DNA of 64,000 bases, taken from positions 1 through 64,000 of the forward strand of contig JAPDIW010000023.1 in the NCBI GenBank assembly GCA_029259415.1. The letters run 5' to 3'. This stretch comes from Archaeoglobi archaeon (GTDB taxonomy: Archaea > Halobacteriota > Archaeoglobi > Archaeoglobales > Archaeoglobaceae). Each line of letters opens with the position of its first letter. Positions within the stretch are counted from its first letter, which is position 1. Below, in pieces: positions 42,729-51,546 of the stretch. The notes beneath the pieces were generated by a model. The model saw nothing but the letters and a program-made list of their open reading frames with translations. It did not search any database and had not been told where the DNA came from. Both the position numbers and the translations under genes were made by a program.

Positions 42729-44528
42729 ATGAGCGTAAGAGTAACGTTCGAGCCAGCAGGAAAGAAGATTGAGACTTCTCCGAATTTTATTCTCGAGATT
42801 GCGAGAGAGGCCAATGTAGCCCTGCGTTCAGACTGCGGCGGAAAGGGTGTCTGCGGTAAATGCAGGGTAGTCATTGTCGACGCAAGAGGAGAGATAAGCG
42901 AAATAAATGAGGTGGAAAGAAAGCACCTTACTGCAGAGGAGATCAAAGCTGGCTACAGACTCGCCTGTCAGACGAAAATACTGAGCGGGAGAGCAACCGT
43001 TTTCATACCTCCGGAAAGCAGAATGGAAGCCAGAAAAGTTGCCGAAATTGCTGTTGAGGAGGAGGTCGAGCTAAATCCGGCTGTTAGGAAGGTTCACCTC
43101 AAATTACCGGAGCCAGACCTTGAAGATACAAGGCCGGATTTTGAGAGGCTGAAAGACTCCTTGGGAGATGTGGAAATGCCCCTGAACCTGCTGAAAAAAC
43201 TTCCACTACTGCTAAGGGAGGCAAACTGGGATATCACCGCAGTTCTATGGAACAAAAAGCTGGTTGGAGTTGAAAGCGGTGATACTAGTAGCAGGGTTTT
43301 TGGCCTGGCGATAGATATCGGCTCCTCGAAGATAATCTGCCATCTCGTTGATCTCGTAAATGGAAAAACCGTGGCGAGAGGCTACACTGAGAACCCGCAG
43401 GTGGCTTACGGAGAGGACGTTGTTTCCCGCATAACTTACACATCCAAGAAAGAAGAAAATCTAAAAAAGCTACAGGAAATCGTCGTTGATGCAATAAACG
43501 GGATAATTGACAAAATCTGCAAAGAAGCAGATGTAAGATACGACGAAATTTACGAAACTGTGGTGGTCGGCAACTCCGTAATGCACCACCTTTTCTTCGG
43601 CATATATCCGAAATTCATAAGCGTCTCTCCCTTCACACCTGCCGTCAGAAAAGGCATAAGTTACCCGGCCAGAGAGGTAGGACTTAAAATAAACGGCGAT
43701 GGGCATGTAACTTCACTTCCGCTTATAGCAGGGTTTGTCGGTGCAGATGCTACGTCAAATCTCGTGATAACGAAGATTCACGAAAAAGAGGAGATTAGCA
43801 TAGTGATAGACATAGGAACGAACACTGAGATAATTCTAGGCAACAAAAGCAGATTGCTCGCATGCTCTGCCCCTTCCGGACCGGCTTTTGAGGGAGCACA
43901 CATAAGCCATGGAATGAAGGCGGTGAGCGGTGCGATAGAGAAGGTAAGAATTGTGGATGATGAGGTTATTTACGAAACCGTTGACAACGTGAAGCCAAAG
44001 GGGATATGTGGTAGCGGAATGATTGATTTGGTGGCAGAGCTTTACAAAGCCGGGATTATAAACAGGAATGGAAAATTCGTCAAGGAGACTAAGAGGATAA
44101 TAAAAGACGGTGTTCCGAAGTTCGTCGTTGCTTGGGCGGATGAAACAGAGACTGGCAAGGAGATTACAGTTACGGAGAAGGACATAAATGAGCTCCTCAT
44201 GGCCAAGGGGGCGATAAGGTCGGGATGGATGATTCTGATGGAGAGGCTCGGAATTGAGGCAAACGAGATTTCGAAGGTATATCTTGCCGGCTCGTTTGGA
44301 AGGCACATAAACATCGAGAACGCCAAAACTATCGGGTTGCTTCCGGACATTCCAAATGACAGAATCGTTTTCGCCGGAGACACGGCAGTCGGCGGTGCTA
44401 AGATGGCGCTAAAATCTGTTGAGGAGAGGGAGAAAATCGAGGAGGTTGTTGGGAAGATTGAGTACGTTGAGCTTTCCGCAGATAAGAACTTCTACCGAAC
44501 TTTCATAAGGGCGATTCCGATGGGATAA
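42729..44528 (+). CDS. mtoD: Corrinoid activation protein with N-terminal [2Fe-2S] ferredoxin domain
   Basis: 599 residues. Residues 1-95 form a plant-type ferredoxin: CGGKGVCGKC near 38-47 and ACQTK near 79. A linker follows, then the RACE ASKHA-type ATPase: GLAIDIGSSKIICHL near 197, VVGNSVMHHLFFGI near 283, VIDIGTNTEIILG near 360, ICGSGMIDLVAEL near 420 and YLAGSFGRHIN near 517. It reduces Co(II) back to Co(I) at ATP cost. This N-terminal 2Fe-2S layout is the bacterial type, unlike the C-terminal 4Fe-4S domains of methanogen RamA. Last gene of the operon. Confidence 0.92.
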   Translation: MSVRVTFEPAGKKIETSPNFILEIAREANVALRSDCGGKGVCGKCRVVIVDARGEISEINEVERKHLTAEEIKAGYRLACQTKILSGRATVFIPPESRMEARKVAEIAVEEEVELNPAVRKVHLKLPEPDLEDTRPDFERLKDSLGDVEMPLNLLKKLPLLLREANWDITAVLWNKKLVGVESGDTSSRVFGLAIDIGSSKIICHLVDLVNGKTVARGYTENPQVAYGEDVVSRITYTSKKEENLKKLQEIVVDAINGIIDKICKEADVRYDEIYETVVVGNSVMHHLFFGIYPKFISVSPFTPAVRKGISYPAREVGLKINGDGHVTSLPLIAGFVGADATSNLVITKIHEKEEISIVIDIGTNTEIILGNKSRLLACSAPSGPAFEGAHISHGMKAVSGAIEKVRIVDDEVIYETVDNVKPKGICGSGMIDLVAELYKAGIINRNGKFVKETKRIIKDGVPKFVVAWADETETGKEITVTEKDINELLMAKGAIRSGWMILMERLGIEANEISKVYLAGSFGRHINIENAKTIGLLPDIPNDRIVFAGDTAVGGAKMALKSVEEREKIEEVVGKIEYVELSADKNFYRTFIRAIPMG

Positions 44529-44842
44529 TATATAAAAGAGGTTCTTGGCAAAAGACATAAGCTAAAAGAGGTTAAAGTCCTCACATACAATCTGAAAAGG
44601 GCGCATTCGGGCCGAGAAAACTGAGAAGTTAGAACCACCTACCTCATGAATATAGCCAAATCTCGATTGAGAAATATTAGCTCTCGACAGGCAGTTGTAT
44701 TATAGCACCGAAATACGGTAGTTGCCGGCTCTCAAGAACTTGAAAACAGTTTACAGTAAGAGTTTGCGGTTAGAATTGGTTTGTTTTCAAGTTCCTCTAG
44801 TGTTTAGAAAAGCCTTAAATACTTTTTTAATGAACTTTCACA
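44529..44842. other. Intergenic region with a long inverted repeat
   Basis: No gene is visible. GAACTTGAAAACA (44736-44748) is the exact reverse complement of TGTTTTCAAGTTC (44782-44794) with a 33-nt loop. TAAAAGAGGTT occurs twice near 44533 and 44563. A TATA element (TTAAATACTTT) near 44815 serves the Nudix gene. Confidence 0.5.
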
Positions 44843-45382
44843 GTGTTGGTCAAGAAACTTGAGGAGTTGTTGGACAAAAAAGTTACAAAAAAGACGGATG
44901 CAGCGGTAGTCGTTCCGGTTTTTGATGAGAAATGTCCAAAGCTGGTAATGATAAAGCGCTCAAAGGGGTTGAACCGGAGCGCTGGCCATATTGCCTTTCC
45001 GGGCGGGATGATTGAGGATGGTGAGAATGAGGTTGAGGCTGCACTGAGAGAGTTTGAGGAGGAGCTTGGAATAAATCCCGATTGTGTGAACGTTCTGGGT
45101 TTTTTGAGGCCGAGAGAGGTTCATGAGTACAGGATAATGATCTGCCCCGTTGTGGGGATGATCAGAACTCTTGATTTCGAGCCTGACGGTAGGGAAGTAA
45201 GCAGGGTTCTTGTTGACGAGTTAAGAAAGGTTCTGAAGTCTAGAAGGATCACGGACTGGGGGCCAAATTTTGAATGTGCCGGGCACCTCGTCTGGGGGGC
45301 ATCAAGCAGAGTCTTGGACGACCTTTACCTGAGGATAGTGAGAAGGTACGGGTCGGTAGATGCGTTTTTTGATGCTGTATAA
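44843..45382 (+). CDS. Nudix hydrolase, CoA-pyrophosphatase-like
   Basis: 179 residues from the GTG at 44843, with a TATA element about 28 bp upstream (leaderless). Complete Nudix box: GGMIEDGENEVEAALREFEE, then ELGI, at residues 54-77, preceded by RSAGHIAFPGG, which recalls the UPF0035/CoA diphosphatase signature. Likely a CoA or acyl-CoA pyrophosphatase, but ADP-sugar hydrolases look similar. Followed by a 47-bp AT-rich gap and a convergent operon. Confidence 0.85.
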   Translation: MLVKKLEELLDKKVTKKTDAAVVVPVFDEKCPKLVMIKRSKGLNRSAGHIAFPGGMIEDGENEVEAALREFEEELGINPDCVNVLGFLRPREVHEYRIMICPVVGMIRTLDFEPDGREVSRVLVDELRKVLKSRRITDWGPNFECAGHLVWGASSRVLDDLYLRIVRRYGSVDAFFDAV

Positions 45383-45429
45383 CTGGGATTCAGTTATAGT
45401 TTTGCTTAAATAAATAAAAATACAACAGG

Positions 45430-46575
45430 TTACAAAAATTCCTCTTCCCTTCCAAGCTTTCTTATAATCTCCATCTGCCTCAGAACCAGCTCTCTTGCCT
45501 TTTCCATATCCGGTCTTTCAACAATTTTTCCACCATCAATCACTTTCCTCAGCATCGCCTCTCCATTACCGCTGTACTCTTCCCTGAAAAGCTTAACTTC
45601 GTCTCTGAGCTCATCCCAGTGCCTGTAGACTTGCTTCATTCCTCCTCTCTTGCCCCTCTTCGCCGCAAACCTGCCTTCCCTTTCCACTATATCTAAAGCA
45701 AAGTCAATAGGACTCGCACCGCTGATTGCAGTCCCAACACCGAACGCATCTACGATGTCCCTGAGCTCAAGCACATCCTTTAGACTCAATCCACCGCTGA
45801 CAAAAATCCTCACGTTCTGCTTTCCTCTAATGTCAAGCTCCCATCTCACTTCTTCGACAATTTTCCTGAACTTGCCTCTCCTCGACGAGGGGGTGTCAAG
45901 CCTGACACCGCTAACATTTTCAACGTTCTCCACTGCCATAACAGCCTCGGTTTTTTCATCGTAGTAGGTGTCTACAAGCATGGTTCTCGGCACGTCTTTG
46001 TCAACAACCTCGTCAAAGCTCTTCCACGCTTTAACCTGGTCGCCGAAGCAGATAATCAAGGCATGCGGCATCGTTCCCATGCTCTTCAGGCCGAGATACT
46101 TCTCAGCAGAGAAGTTGCTTACTCCATCAACCCCTCCGATATAGGCAGCTCTTTCAATGTATGGAGCCAGAGCGGGATGCATTCTCCTCGTTCCGAAGGA
46201 GTACACTTTATTATCACCGGCAGCAAGCTTGAACCTGAAGGCCTGTGTTGCTACAGCACTTGCGTGACAGAGGAAACCGAGCAAAGAGGTTTCATACCTC
46301 GCAAAATCAAGATACTTGCCGACAATAGTCACTACAGGCTCATGGGGGAAGAAGATGCTCCCTTCAGGCATCGCGTAAACGTCCACTGGTAATCCTTCAA
46401 GAAGGTTGAGAGCATCATCGAGTCCCGCCAAAACTCCCCATCCTGAAGTCGTGACTTCCGCCACCACAGTGGGATTGACGTTTTTGGCCTTCAGAACTTT
46501 CTCCGTCCAGATGAAGTACTTATCCGTCACTAAACCATTTTTTAAATCTTCCTCGCTTACAATCCTGAACCTCAT
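45430..46575 (-). CDS. pncB: Nicotinate phosphoribosyltransferase
   Basis: 381 residues, archaeal NAPRTase form. Typical boxes are YMIW-like FIWTEKVLKAKNVNPTV near 22, YETSLLGFLCHASAVATQAF near 94, FGTRRMHPA near 125 (PRPP/nicotinate site), GVSNFSAEKYLGL near 150 and VFVSGGLSL-like FVSGGLSLKDV near 262. Salvages nicotinate into NAD. It overlaps the small MazG-like gene by 4 bp, in a four-gene run with hisF and acyP. Confidence 0.9.
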   Translation of the reverse strand: MRFRIVSEEDLKNGLVTDKYFIWTEKVLKAKNVNPTVVAEVTTSGWGVLAGLDDALNLLEGLPVDVYAMPEGSIFFPHEPVVTIVGKYLDFARYETSLLGFLCHASAVATQAFRFKLAAGDNKVYSFGTRRMHPALAPYIERAAYIGGVDGVSNFSAEKYLGLKSMGTMPHALIICFGDQVKAWKSFDEVVDKDVPRTMLVDTYYDEKTEAVMAVENVENVSGVRLDTPSSRRGKFRKIVEEVRWELDIRGKQNVRIFVSGGLSLKDVLELRDIVDAFGVGTAISGASPIDFALDIVEREGRFAAKRGKRGGMKQVYRHWDELRDEVKLFREEYSGNGEAMLRKVIDGGKIVERPDMEKARELVLRQMEIIRKLGREEEFL

Positions 46576-46856
46576 TTCGAATCACACTCACATGGCTTTT
46601 TTCCACACCTTATGCAATAACCGGGGTACTTTTTCAGAACTTCTTTTTCCACATCAATGTCAAGCAAATTGGCGAGGCTGACAAGCCAGGCCATCACATC
46701 GGCAATCTCCTCGCCGACGTTGGTTCCTTTCCTCACAGCTTCAGCAAGCTCGCCAACCTCCTCCACAACCCACAGCATGGTTTTCTCCACGCCCCTCTCT
46801 CTATCTCGATTTATGTAAATTTCCGAAATCATCTTCTGGAATTCTGAAATCTTCAC
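46572..46856 (-). CDS. MazG-like nucleotide pyrophosphohydrolase
   Basis: 94 residues, single all-alpha MazG domain: [18 protein letters not shown] supplies the ExxE pair and [15 protein letters not shown] the ExxD pair that hold Mg. C-terminal [11 protein letters not shown] is a likely zinc-binding tail. Family members hydrolyse NTP/dNTP to the monophosphate. Start and stop each overlap neighbours by 4 bp. Confidence 0.87.
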   Translation of the reverse strand: MKISEFQKMISEIYINRDRERGVEKTMLWVVEEVGELAEAVRKGTNVGEEIADVMAWLVSLANLLDIDVEKEVLKKYPGYCIRCGKKPCECDSK

Positions 46857-47668
46857 AATCTCACCTGAACTCCTCTTTCAGCCAGATACTCCTTTATCTC
46901 CCTGATTCCGATTTCCCGGTAGTGGAAGATACTTGCAGCTAAGCATGCATCTGCCTTACCGTCAACAAACCCCTCGTAGAAGTGCTCCTTCGTTCCCGCT
47001 CCGCCTGAAGCTATTACTGGAATGTTAACCTCCTCGCTGATTTTTCTCGTAATGGGAATGTCAAAGCCATCTTTGGTACCATCCCTGTTCATGGAAGTTA
47101 GCAGAATCTCTCCCGCTCCAAGCTCCTCAACTCTTTTTGCCCACCACACAGCATCTATCCCGACAGGCTTTCTCCCCCCGTATATCACAACCTCGTACCA
47201 CGCTTTGGTACCATCTTCAAGCTCCACGACGTATTTGCCCTTACTCAGGTCAAAGTTTCTCCTGCAGTCTATAGCAACCACAATGCACTGACTGCCGAAA
47301 ACGTCTGCAGCTTCTCTTACAAATTCAGGATTCTTCACGGCAGCGGTGTTGATCGAAACTTTGTCAGCCCCGGCAGACAGAATGCTGTTGATATCCTCAA
47401 TCGTCTTTATCCCTCCACCAACAGTAAACGGGATAAAAACCTGCTCCGCAGTTCTCTCAATAACATCTATCATCGTCCTCCTGCCCTCTGGTGAGGCGGT
47501 GATGTCAAGAAAAACGAGTTCATCAGCCCCCTCTTCATCGTACCTCCTCGCCAGCTCCACGGGGTCGCCAGCATCTCTCAGGTTGACGAACTCCACTCCC
47601 TTTACAACTCTCGCCCCCTTCTCGTCAAGAGTGACATCGAGGCACGGGATGATTCTCTTAGCCAGCAT
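46853..47668 (-). CDS. hisF: Imidazole glycerol phosphate synthase, cyclase subunit
   Basis: 271 residues, (beta-alpha)8 barrel. The catalytic Asp is in [13 protein letters not shown] at residue 11. Phosphate boxes are [10 protein letters not shown] near 80 and [15 protein letters not shown] near 218. The second catalytic Asp is in [16 protein letters not shown] near 185. It makes IGP and AICAR with HisH. The other his genes are not here, so the histidine pathway is scattered. First base touches the acylphosphatase stop. Confidence 0.96.
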   Translation of the reverse strand: MLAKRIIPCLDVTLDEKGARVVKGVEFVNLRDAGDPVELARRYDEEGADELVFLDITASPEGRRTMIDVIERTAEQVFIPFTVGGGIKTIEDINSILSAGADKVSINTAAVKNPEFVREAADVFGSQCIVVAIDCRRNFDLSKGKYVVELEDGTKAWYEVVIYGGRKPVGIDAVWWAKRVEELGAGEILLTSMNRDGTKDGFDIPITRKISEEVNIPVIASGGAGTKEHFYEGFVDGKADACLAASIFHYREIGIREIKEYLAERGVQVRL

Positions 47669-47937
47669 CAGTAAGCCACCTCAAAGCTGTCATAATTCAT
47701 AATCTCCGCTTTTTTAACTTCAACACCTCTAACAGTCGCAAGCGGAGGTCCTGATTTTACTGCTGAGAGGAATTTATCGAGGGTTAAGTCATCTCCAACA
47801 GCGTAAATGTAAACCCTCCCATCCGGGAGGTTTTTAACATACCCTTTAATGCCAAGCTCCTTGGCAACTCTGCGGGTGAAGTACCTGAAACCCACACCCT
47901 GCACGTTGCCGCTGACGTAGATTTCAAGGGCAATCAT
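47668..47937 (-). CDS. acyP: Acylphosphatase
   Basis: 89 residues from the ATG at 47937; the longer frame upstream overlaps the promoter (ACTTATATACC near 47965). Signature [16 protein letters not shown] near residue 10-25 contains the catalytic Arg, and [17 protein letters not shown] near 32 the catalytic Asn. Hydrolyses acyl phosphates. Leads the acyP-hisF-mazG-pncB run and diverges from the beta-propeller gene. Confidence 0.93.
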   Translation of the reverse strand: MIALEIYVSGNVQGVGFRYFTRRVAKELGIKGYVKNLPDGRVYIYAVGDDLTLDKFLSAVKSGPPLATVRGVEVKKAEIMNYDSFEVAY

Positions 47938-48041
47938 ATAAACCCACCTTTCGGCTGCGGTATATAAGTCTAAATTTTTGCTAATCAATATTTTATTACG
48001 AATTGAAACCATATAAATAGTTTGCCTGCATAGCAATTAAC

Positions 48042-49871
48042 ATGAAGAAGTTGTTGATTTCGGCAGTAATTGTGGTGGCTATAGCAGGCATAATTTTCAG
48101 CCTAACCCAAACAGAAGCTCCAGAAGAGGGGCTAAAGATCGAGTCATTTAGCTCTCCTGAGGAATTCAAGGAGTATTTGATGAAGAGTTCCGAGTTCTCC
48201 TCGTTTTACACCTTATCTTACACAGCAAGAAAGGCAGAGGTTGTTGTCGATTCGAAAAGTGTTGGAGAAACTCAAACAATCCCTGAGAGATACTCCGAGA
48301 CCAATGTTCAGGTTAAAGGCATTGACGAGCCGGACATAGTAAAAACTGGCGGTGTTAACATCTACTATTCGCCTTACCCTTGGCTCAGATATTTCATTTA
48401 TCCTGAAGGGAAACAATATGGGGGAGAAACGATGTTTATCAGAGCTTTTCCTCCTACGAATCTCAGCAAGATAGCAGAAATATCAGATTCCGGGAACCTG
48501 CTGCTGCATGATAATGTCCTGATTGTCCTCAGCTACGATGAGATTAATGCTTACAACGTTGAAACGCAGAAAAAAGTTTGGAGTGCCGACATCAACGGAA
48601 GCTACGTCGATGCGAGGCTTTACGAAGGGAAGCTCTACCTTGTCACGAGAAGCGGGGTGAACTTCGTAGAACCCTGTCCAATCAGACCTCTCTCGGTGAA
48701 CGGAAAGGCGGTAGAGGTCGCATGTGGCAGAATTTACCATCCAACAATACCTGTGACGGTCGATACAACCTACACAGTTCTGAAGATGGATGCAAAAACC
48801 GGAGAGGTTGAGAACTCAATTTCCTTCGTAGGCTCATCAGGCCACACAGTCGTTTACATGAGCAAAAACGCGATCTATGTGACCTTCAACACCTTTGCCG
48901 ACCCGGCTAAGCTGACTTACCAGTTCATATCTGAGAATCCTGATTTAGTGCCTGAATGGGTCAGAGAGAAAATCGAGAAGCTCATGGATTACGACATAAG
49001 CAGCAGGGCGAAGCAGGTTGAAATAATGTACATTCTCGAACAACTCAGGGCCTCGATGAACGAAGAGGAGAGGCTGAAATTTGAAAATGAGTGGCACAAC
49101 AGGTGGGAGAAATTCACAGAAGAGCATTCGAGGGAAATTGAAAAAACTCACATCGCAAAGTTCTCCCTTCAGCTTGAGGCAGAGGGTATCAACTCATTCC
49201 CCGGAAGGCTGCTCAACCAGTTCTCCCTTGACGAGTATGACGGTTATCTGAGAGTTGCAACTACTGTCGGTAATGAGAACGACCTCTACGTGCTTGATGA
49301 GAATTTAGACGTCGTTAGAAAGATACAGGGATTTGGTCTGGACGAGAGAATCTACTCGGTGAGGTTTGATGGTGATGTCGGATTCATCGTCACCTTCCGC
49401 CAGACTGACCCCTTCTTCGTTCTCGACCTGTCAAATCCAGAGAATCCAGAAATCGTCGGAGAGTTGAAGATTTCGGGATTCTCGTCGTACCTTCACAGAA
49501 TCGATGAAAAGACGGTTCTGGGCATAGGTAAGGAAGACGGAAACGTCAAAATCTCCCTGTTCGACATATCGGATTTGACCAATCCGGTTGAGAAGGACAG
49601 ATACGTCCTTCAGGAGTACTGGAGTGAGGTTATGAGCAACCACCACGCGTTTCTGCTTGACAAAGAACATGGAATATTCTTCCTGCCAGCAGGACAAAAC
49701 GGCTACGTCTTCTCGTACGAGGATGGTCTGGAGATGGTTAAGGCTGTGAAGGGCGATGCAGTGAGGGCGATCTACATTGACGACTACCTGTACGTTATAG
49801 GGCCAGAGGAAATAAAGGTTTACGATGAAAACAGCTGGGAGAGGGTAGCTGAACTCGAACTTTCGAGCTGA
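48042..49871 (+). CDS. Exported beta-propeller protein (COG4880 type)
   Basis: 609 residues. One N-terminal hydrophobic anchor (LLISAVIVVAIAGIIFSLTQ) without a clear cleavage site, so probably membrane-tethered outside. Family opening TNVQVKGIDEPDIVKTGGVN near 88; repeated blades of the type GNLLLHDNVLIVLSYDEINAY and GFIVTFRQTDPFFVLDLSNPENPEIV. A charged helical insertion at about 310-370 (EEERLKFENEWHNRWEKF). Function of these archaeal secreted propellers is not established. TATA element (CCATATAAATAG) about 27 bp before the ATG; monocistronic. Confidence 0.85.
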   Translation: MKKLLISAVIVVAIAGIIFSLTQTEAPEEGLKIESFSSPEEFKEYLMKSSEFSSFYTLSYTARKAEVVVDSKSVGETQTIPERYSETNVQVKGIDEPDIVKTGGVNIYYSPYPWLRYFIYPEGKQYGGETMFIRAFPPTNLSKIAEISDSGNLLLHDNVLIVLSYDEINAYNVETQKKVWSADINGSYVDARLYEGKLYLVTRSGVNFVEPCPIRPLSVNGKAVEVACGRIYHPTIPVTVDTTYTVLKMDAKTGEVENSISFVGSSGHTVVYMSKNAIYVTFNTFADPAKLTYQFISENPDLVPEWVREKIEKLMDYDISSRAKQVEIMYILEQLRASMNEEERLKFENEWHNRWEKFTEEHSREIEKTHIAKFSLQLEAEGINSFPGRLLNQFSLDEYDGYLRVATTVGNENDLYVLDENLDVVRKIQGFGLDERIYSVRFDGDVGFIVTFRQTDPFFVLDLSNPENPEIVGELKISGFSSYLHRIDEKTVLGIGKEDGNVKISLFDISDLTNPVEKDRYVLQEYWSEVMSNHHAFLLDKEHGIFFLPAGQNGYVFSYEDGLEMVKAVKGDAVRAIYIDDYLYVIGPEEIKVYDENSWERVAELELSS

Positions 49872-49874
49872 ACA

Positions 49875-51038
49875 CTAATTCTTCTTTAACTTTCTTTTTG
49901 TGACTTCTTCTCTGACGCATCTAACAAACTCCTGCACTTCCCTCGACTCGGTGTCGAATATTCTCCATTTCTTGGCTATTTTCCTCTTTTCAACTCCACT
50001 TCCAACGAACTCGTAGAAGACATTGGTTCTGTAAAAGTAGAGGCCAAGAGCGCCAATACCGATGAGGGGGAAAGCCCAGAAGCCCATAATAAGTCCCAAG
50101 GCGATTATTGCTCCTCCCCCAACAAGCAACCTGACATCTCTTCCTGTTGAAAGAGCGATTCCGTCAACTTCAGAGTATGGCAGTTCTGCAAAGTCTTCAC
50201 CCTTAGTTGTCGCCTTATACTTCAAAATCCTTGCGTTAGTTGCGTAGAATTCGTATCCTGTCAGGCTGTCCTTACATTGAGACAGAATTTCCTCCTCTGG
50301 AGAGAGGTAATACCTTATTCCACTTTTGACCTCTACCTCTCCAGAAGAGAGTTTTTCAATCAATTTCTTTACCTCATTGACCTTTCTTACTTTTTTCCTG
50401 AGATACTCCTCCACATACTCCTCAACTTCTTTCGAGTTCTCTATTAAGGCGTCAAAACCCTTTTTTGTGAGCCTCAACCCATCAGAATTCTCGATGTATC
50501 CTTCTCTTTGAAGCTCTTCCAGTACGGCGTCAAGCTCTTTGCTTGAGACTGGTAGCAATGTTTTGATGTCGAGGGAATGGTTAACCCCTTCCGATATTAG
50601 GTACAGGATGACAATTTCGGTCTTGCCGAGTTCTTTCTCACGTTCGGCATTACGCTCCTCCTCTACAGCAAGGTTTTGCAGAAAGAGCTTTGCCTCCCCA
50701 ACCTTTCCCACTATCTCTTCATCCGAGATTAGCCTTTCAATTTCTCCAACTGTCTCCTCTACTGCCTCTTCATCAAATTCTCCGTCTGGAGCTAGTTTCT
50801 CTATGGATTTCCTTACCTCGCTAACCGTGTTGGCAACTTCTTCCTGCATCAAAACCTCAAAACCCTTCTTGGTGAGCTTAAGCCCATTTGCACTCTCCAA
50901 ATAACCTTCACGCTCTAGAGTGGCAACAATGTCATCGATCTCTCTTTCCGAGATTGGTAAGATTGCCTTCAGCTCTTCAATACTGCCAACACCTTCCGAA
51001 ATCATGTACAAAACCACAGCCTCGATTTTGCCAATCAT
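49875..51038 (-). CDS. Tandem winged-helix protein with C-terminal PH-like membrane module
   Basis: 387 residues. Two internal repeats, at about 1-65 and 140-205, share the same pattern: VVLYMISEGVGSIEELKAIL with GLKLTKKGF, against VILYLISEGVNHSLDIKTLL with GLRLTKKGF. Both are winged-helix-like. An acidic coiled region links them. Residues 245-387 look like a bacterial-PH/DUF304-type domain (YYLSPEEEILSQC, then YEFYATNARILKYK) with a paired hydrophobic stretch LLVGGGAIIALGLIMGFWAF and FPLIGIGALGLYFY. A DNA-binding head on a membrane-associated module is unusual; function unknown. Confidence 0.72.
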   Translation of the reverse strand: MIGKIEAVVLYMISEGVGSIEELKAILPISEREIDDIVATLEREGYLESANGLKLTKKGFEVLMQEEVANTVSEVRKSIEKLAPDGEFDEEAVEETVGEIERLISDEEIVGKVGEAKLFLQNLAVEEERNAEREKELGKTEIVILYLISEGVNHSLDIKTLLPVSSKELDAVLEELQREGYIENSDGLRLTKKGFDALIENSKEVEEYVEEYLRKKVRKVNEVKKLIEKLSSGEVEVKSGIRYYLSPEEEILSQCKDSLTGYEFYATNARILKYKATTKGEDFAELPYSEVDGIALSTGRDVRLLVGGGAIIALGLIMGFWAFPLIGIGALGLYFYRTNVFYEFVGSGVEKRKIAKKWRIFDTESREVQEFVRCVREEVTKRKLKKN

Positions 51039-51106
51039 TAGTCAATATTAACTCACAACTTAATAAATTTATTGATGAATCTCATAAAAATTATGATAAC
51101 AATAAG

Positions 51107-51343
51107 CTACTCCTCACCATAGACCGACTGATAGATTAGTTCTATAACATCCATTACTACCATTAACTTGTCCGCCCCTACAGCCTTAATGCCTGTTCTC
51201 ATCTCTCCTGCCTGTCTGATTATTCTGTAAACTCTGTAGATACCGACGAGGAAAATGACTCCTGCAACAATGAAGGCAATATAATGAAGCGTCACTTGGA
51301 ATTCTTCAACACCCCAGAGCAGATCTCTTGTTGGTTCGCTCAT
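51107..51343 (-). CDS. Short one-TM protein resembling the start of NarI/HdrE-like redox subunits
   Basis: 78 residues from the ATG at 51343, preceded by GGGGGTG. It begins TRDLLWGVEEFQVTLHYIAF, then one TM ending GIYRVYRIIRQAG. This recalls the first helix (trp-gly ... YGIYRRYR) of heterodisulfide-reductase-like membrane Fe-S oxidoreductases, which normally run over 600 residues. Here translation stops after 78 residues and no Fe-S domain follows. It may be a true small subunit or a truncated remnant; evidence is weak. Confidence 0.5.
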   Translation of the reverse strand: MSEPTRDLLWGVEEFQVTLHYIAFIVAGVIFLVGIYRVYRIIRQAGEMRTGIKAVGADKLMVVMDVIELIYQSVYGEE

Positions 51344-51546
51344 TTCGTCACCCCCTTGCAGTTTTTCGAAAGACATCTGCGTTATTTTAAATTTTTGTAA
51401 TTAAGTATTAAGAATCATTCGAAATGTCTGCTGAACTCATGTCTAGCAGGATGGGATAATAGATGGAGAAAAAAGGGTTAGGAGAGCAGACAATGTAGTT
51501 GAAAAAATTTCGAAAATGTTATTACCTACCACAAAATCAATAATTT

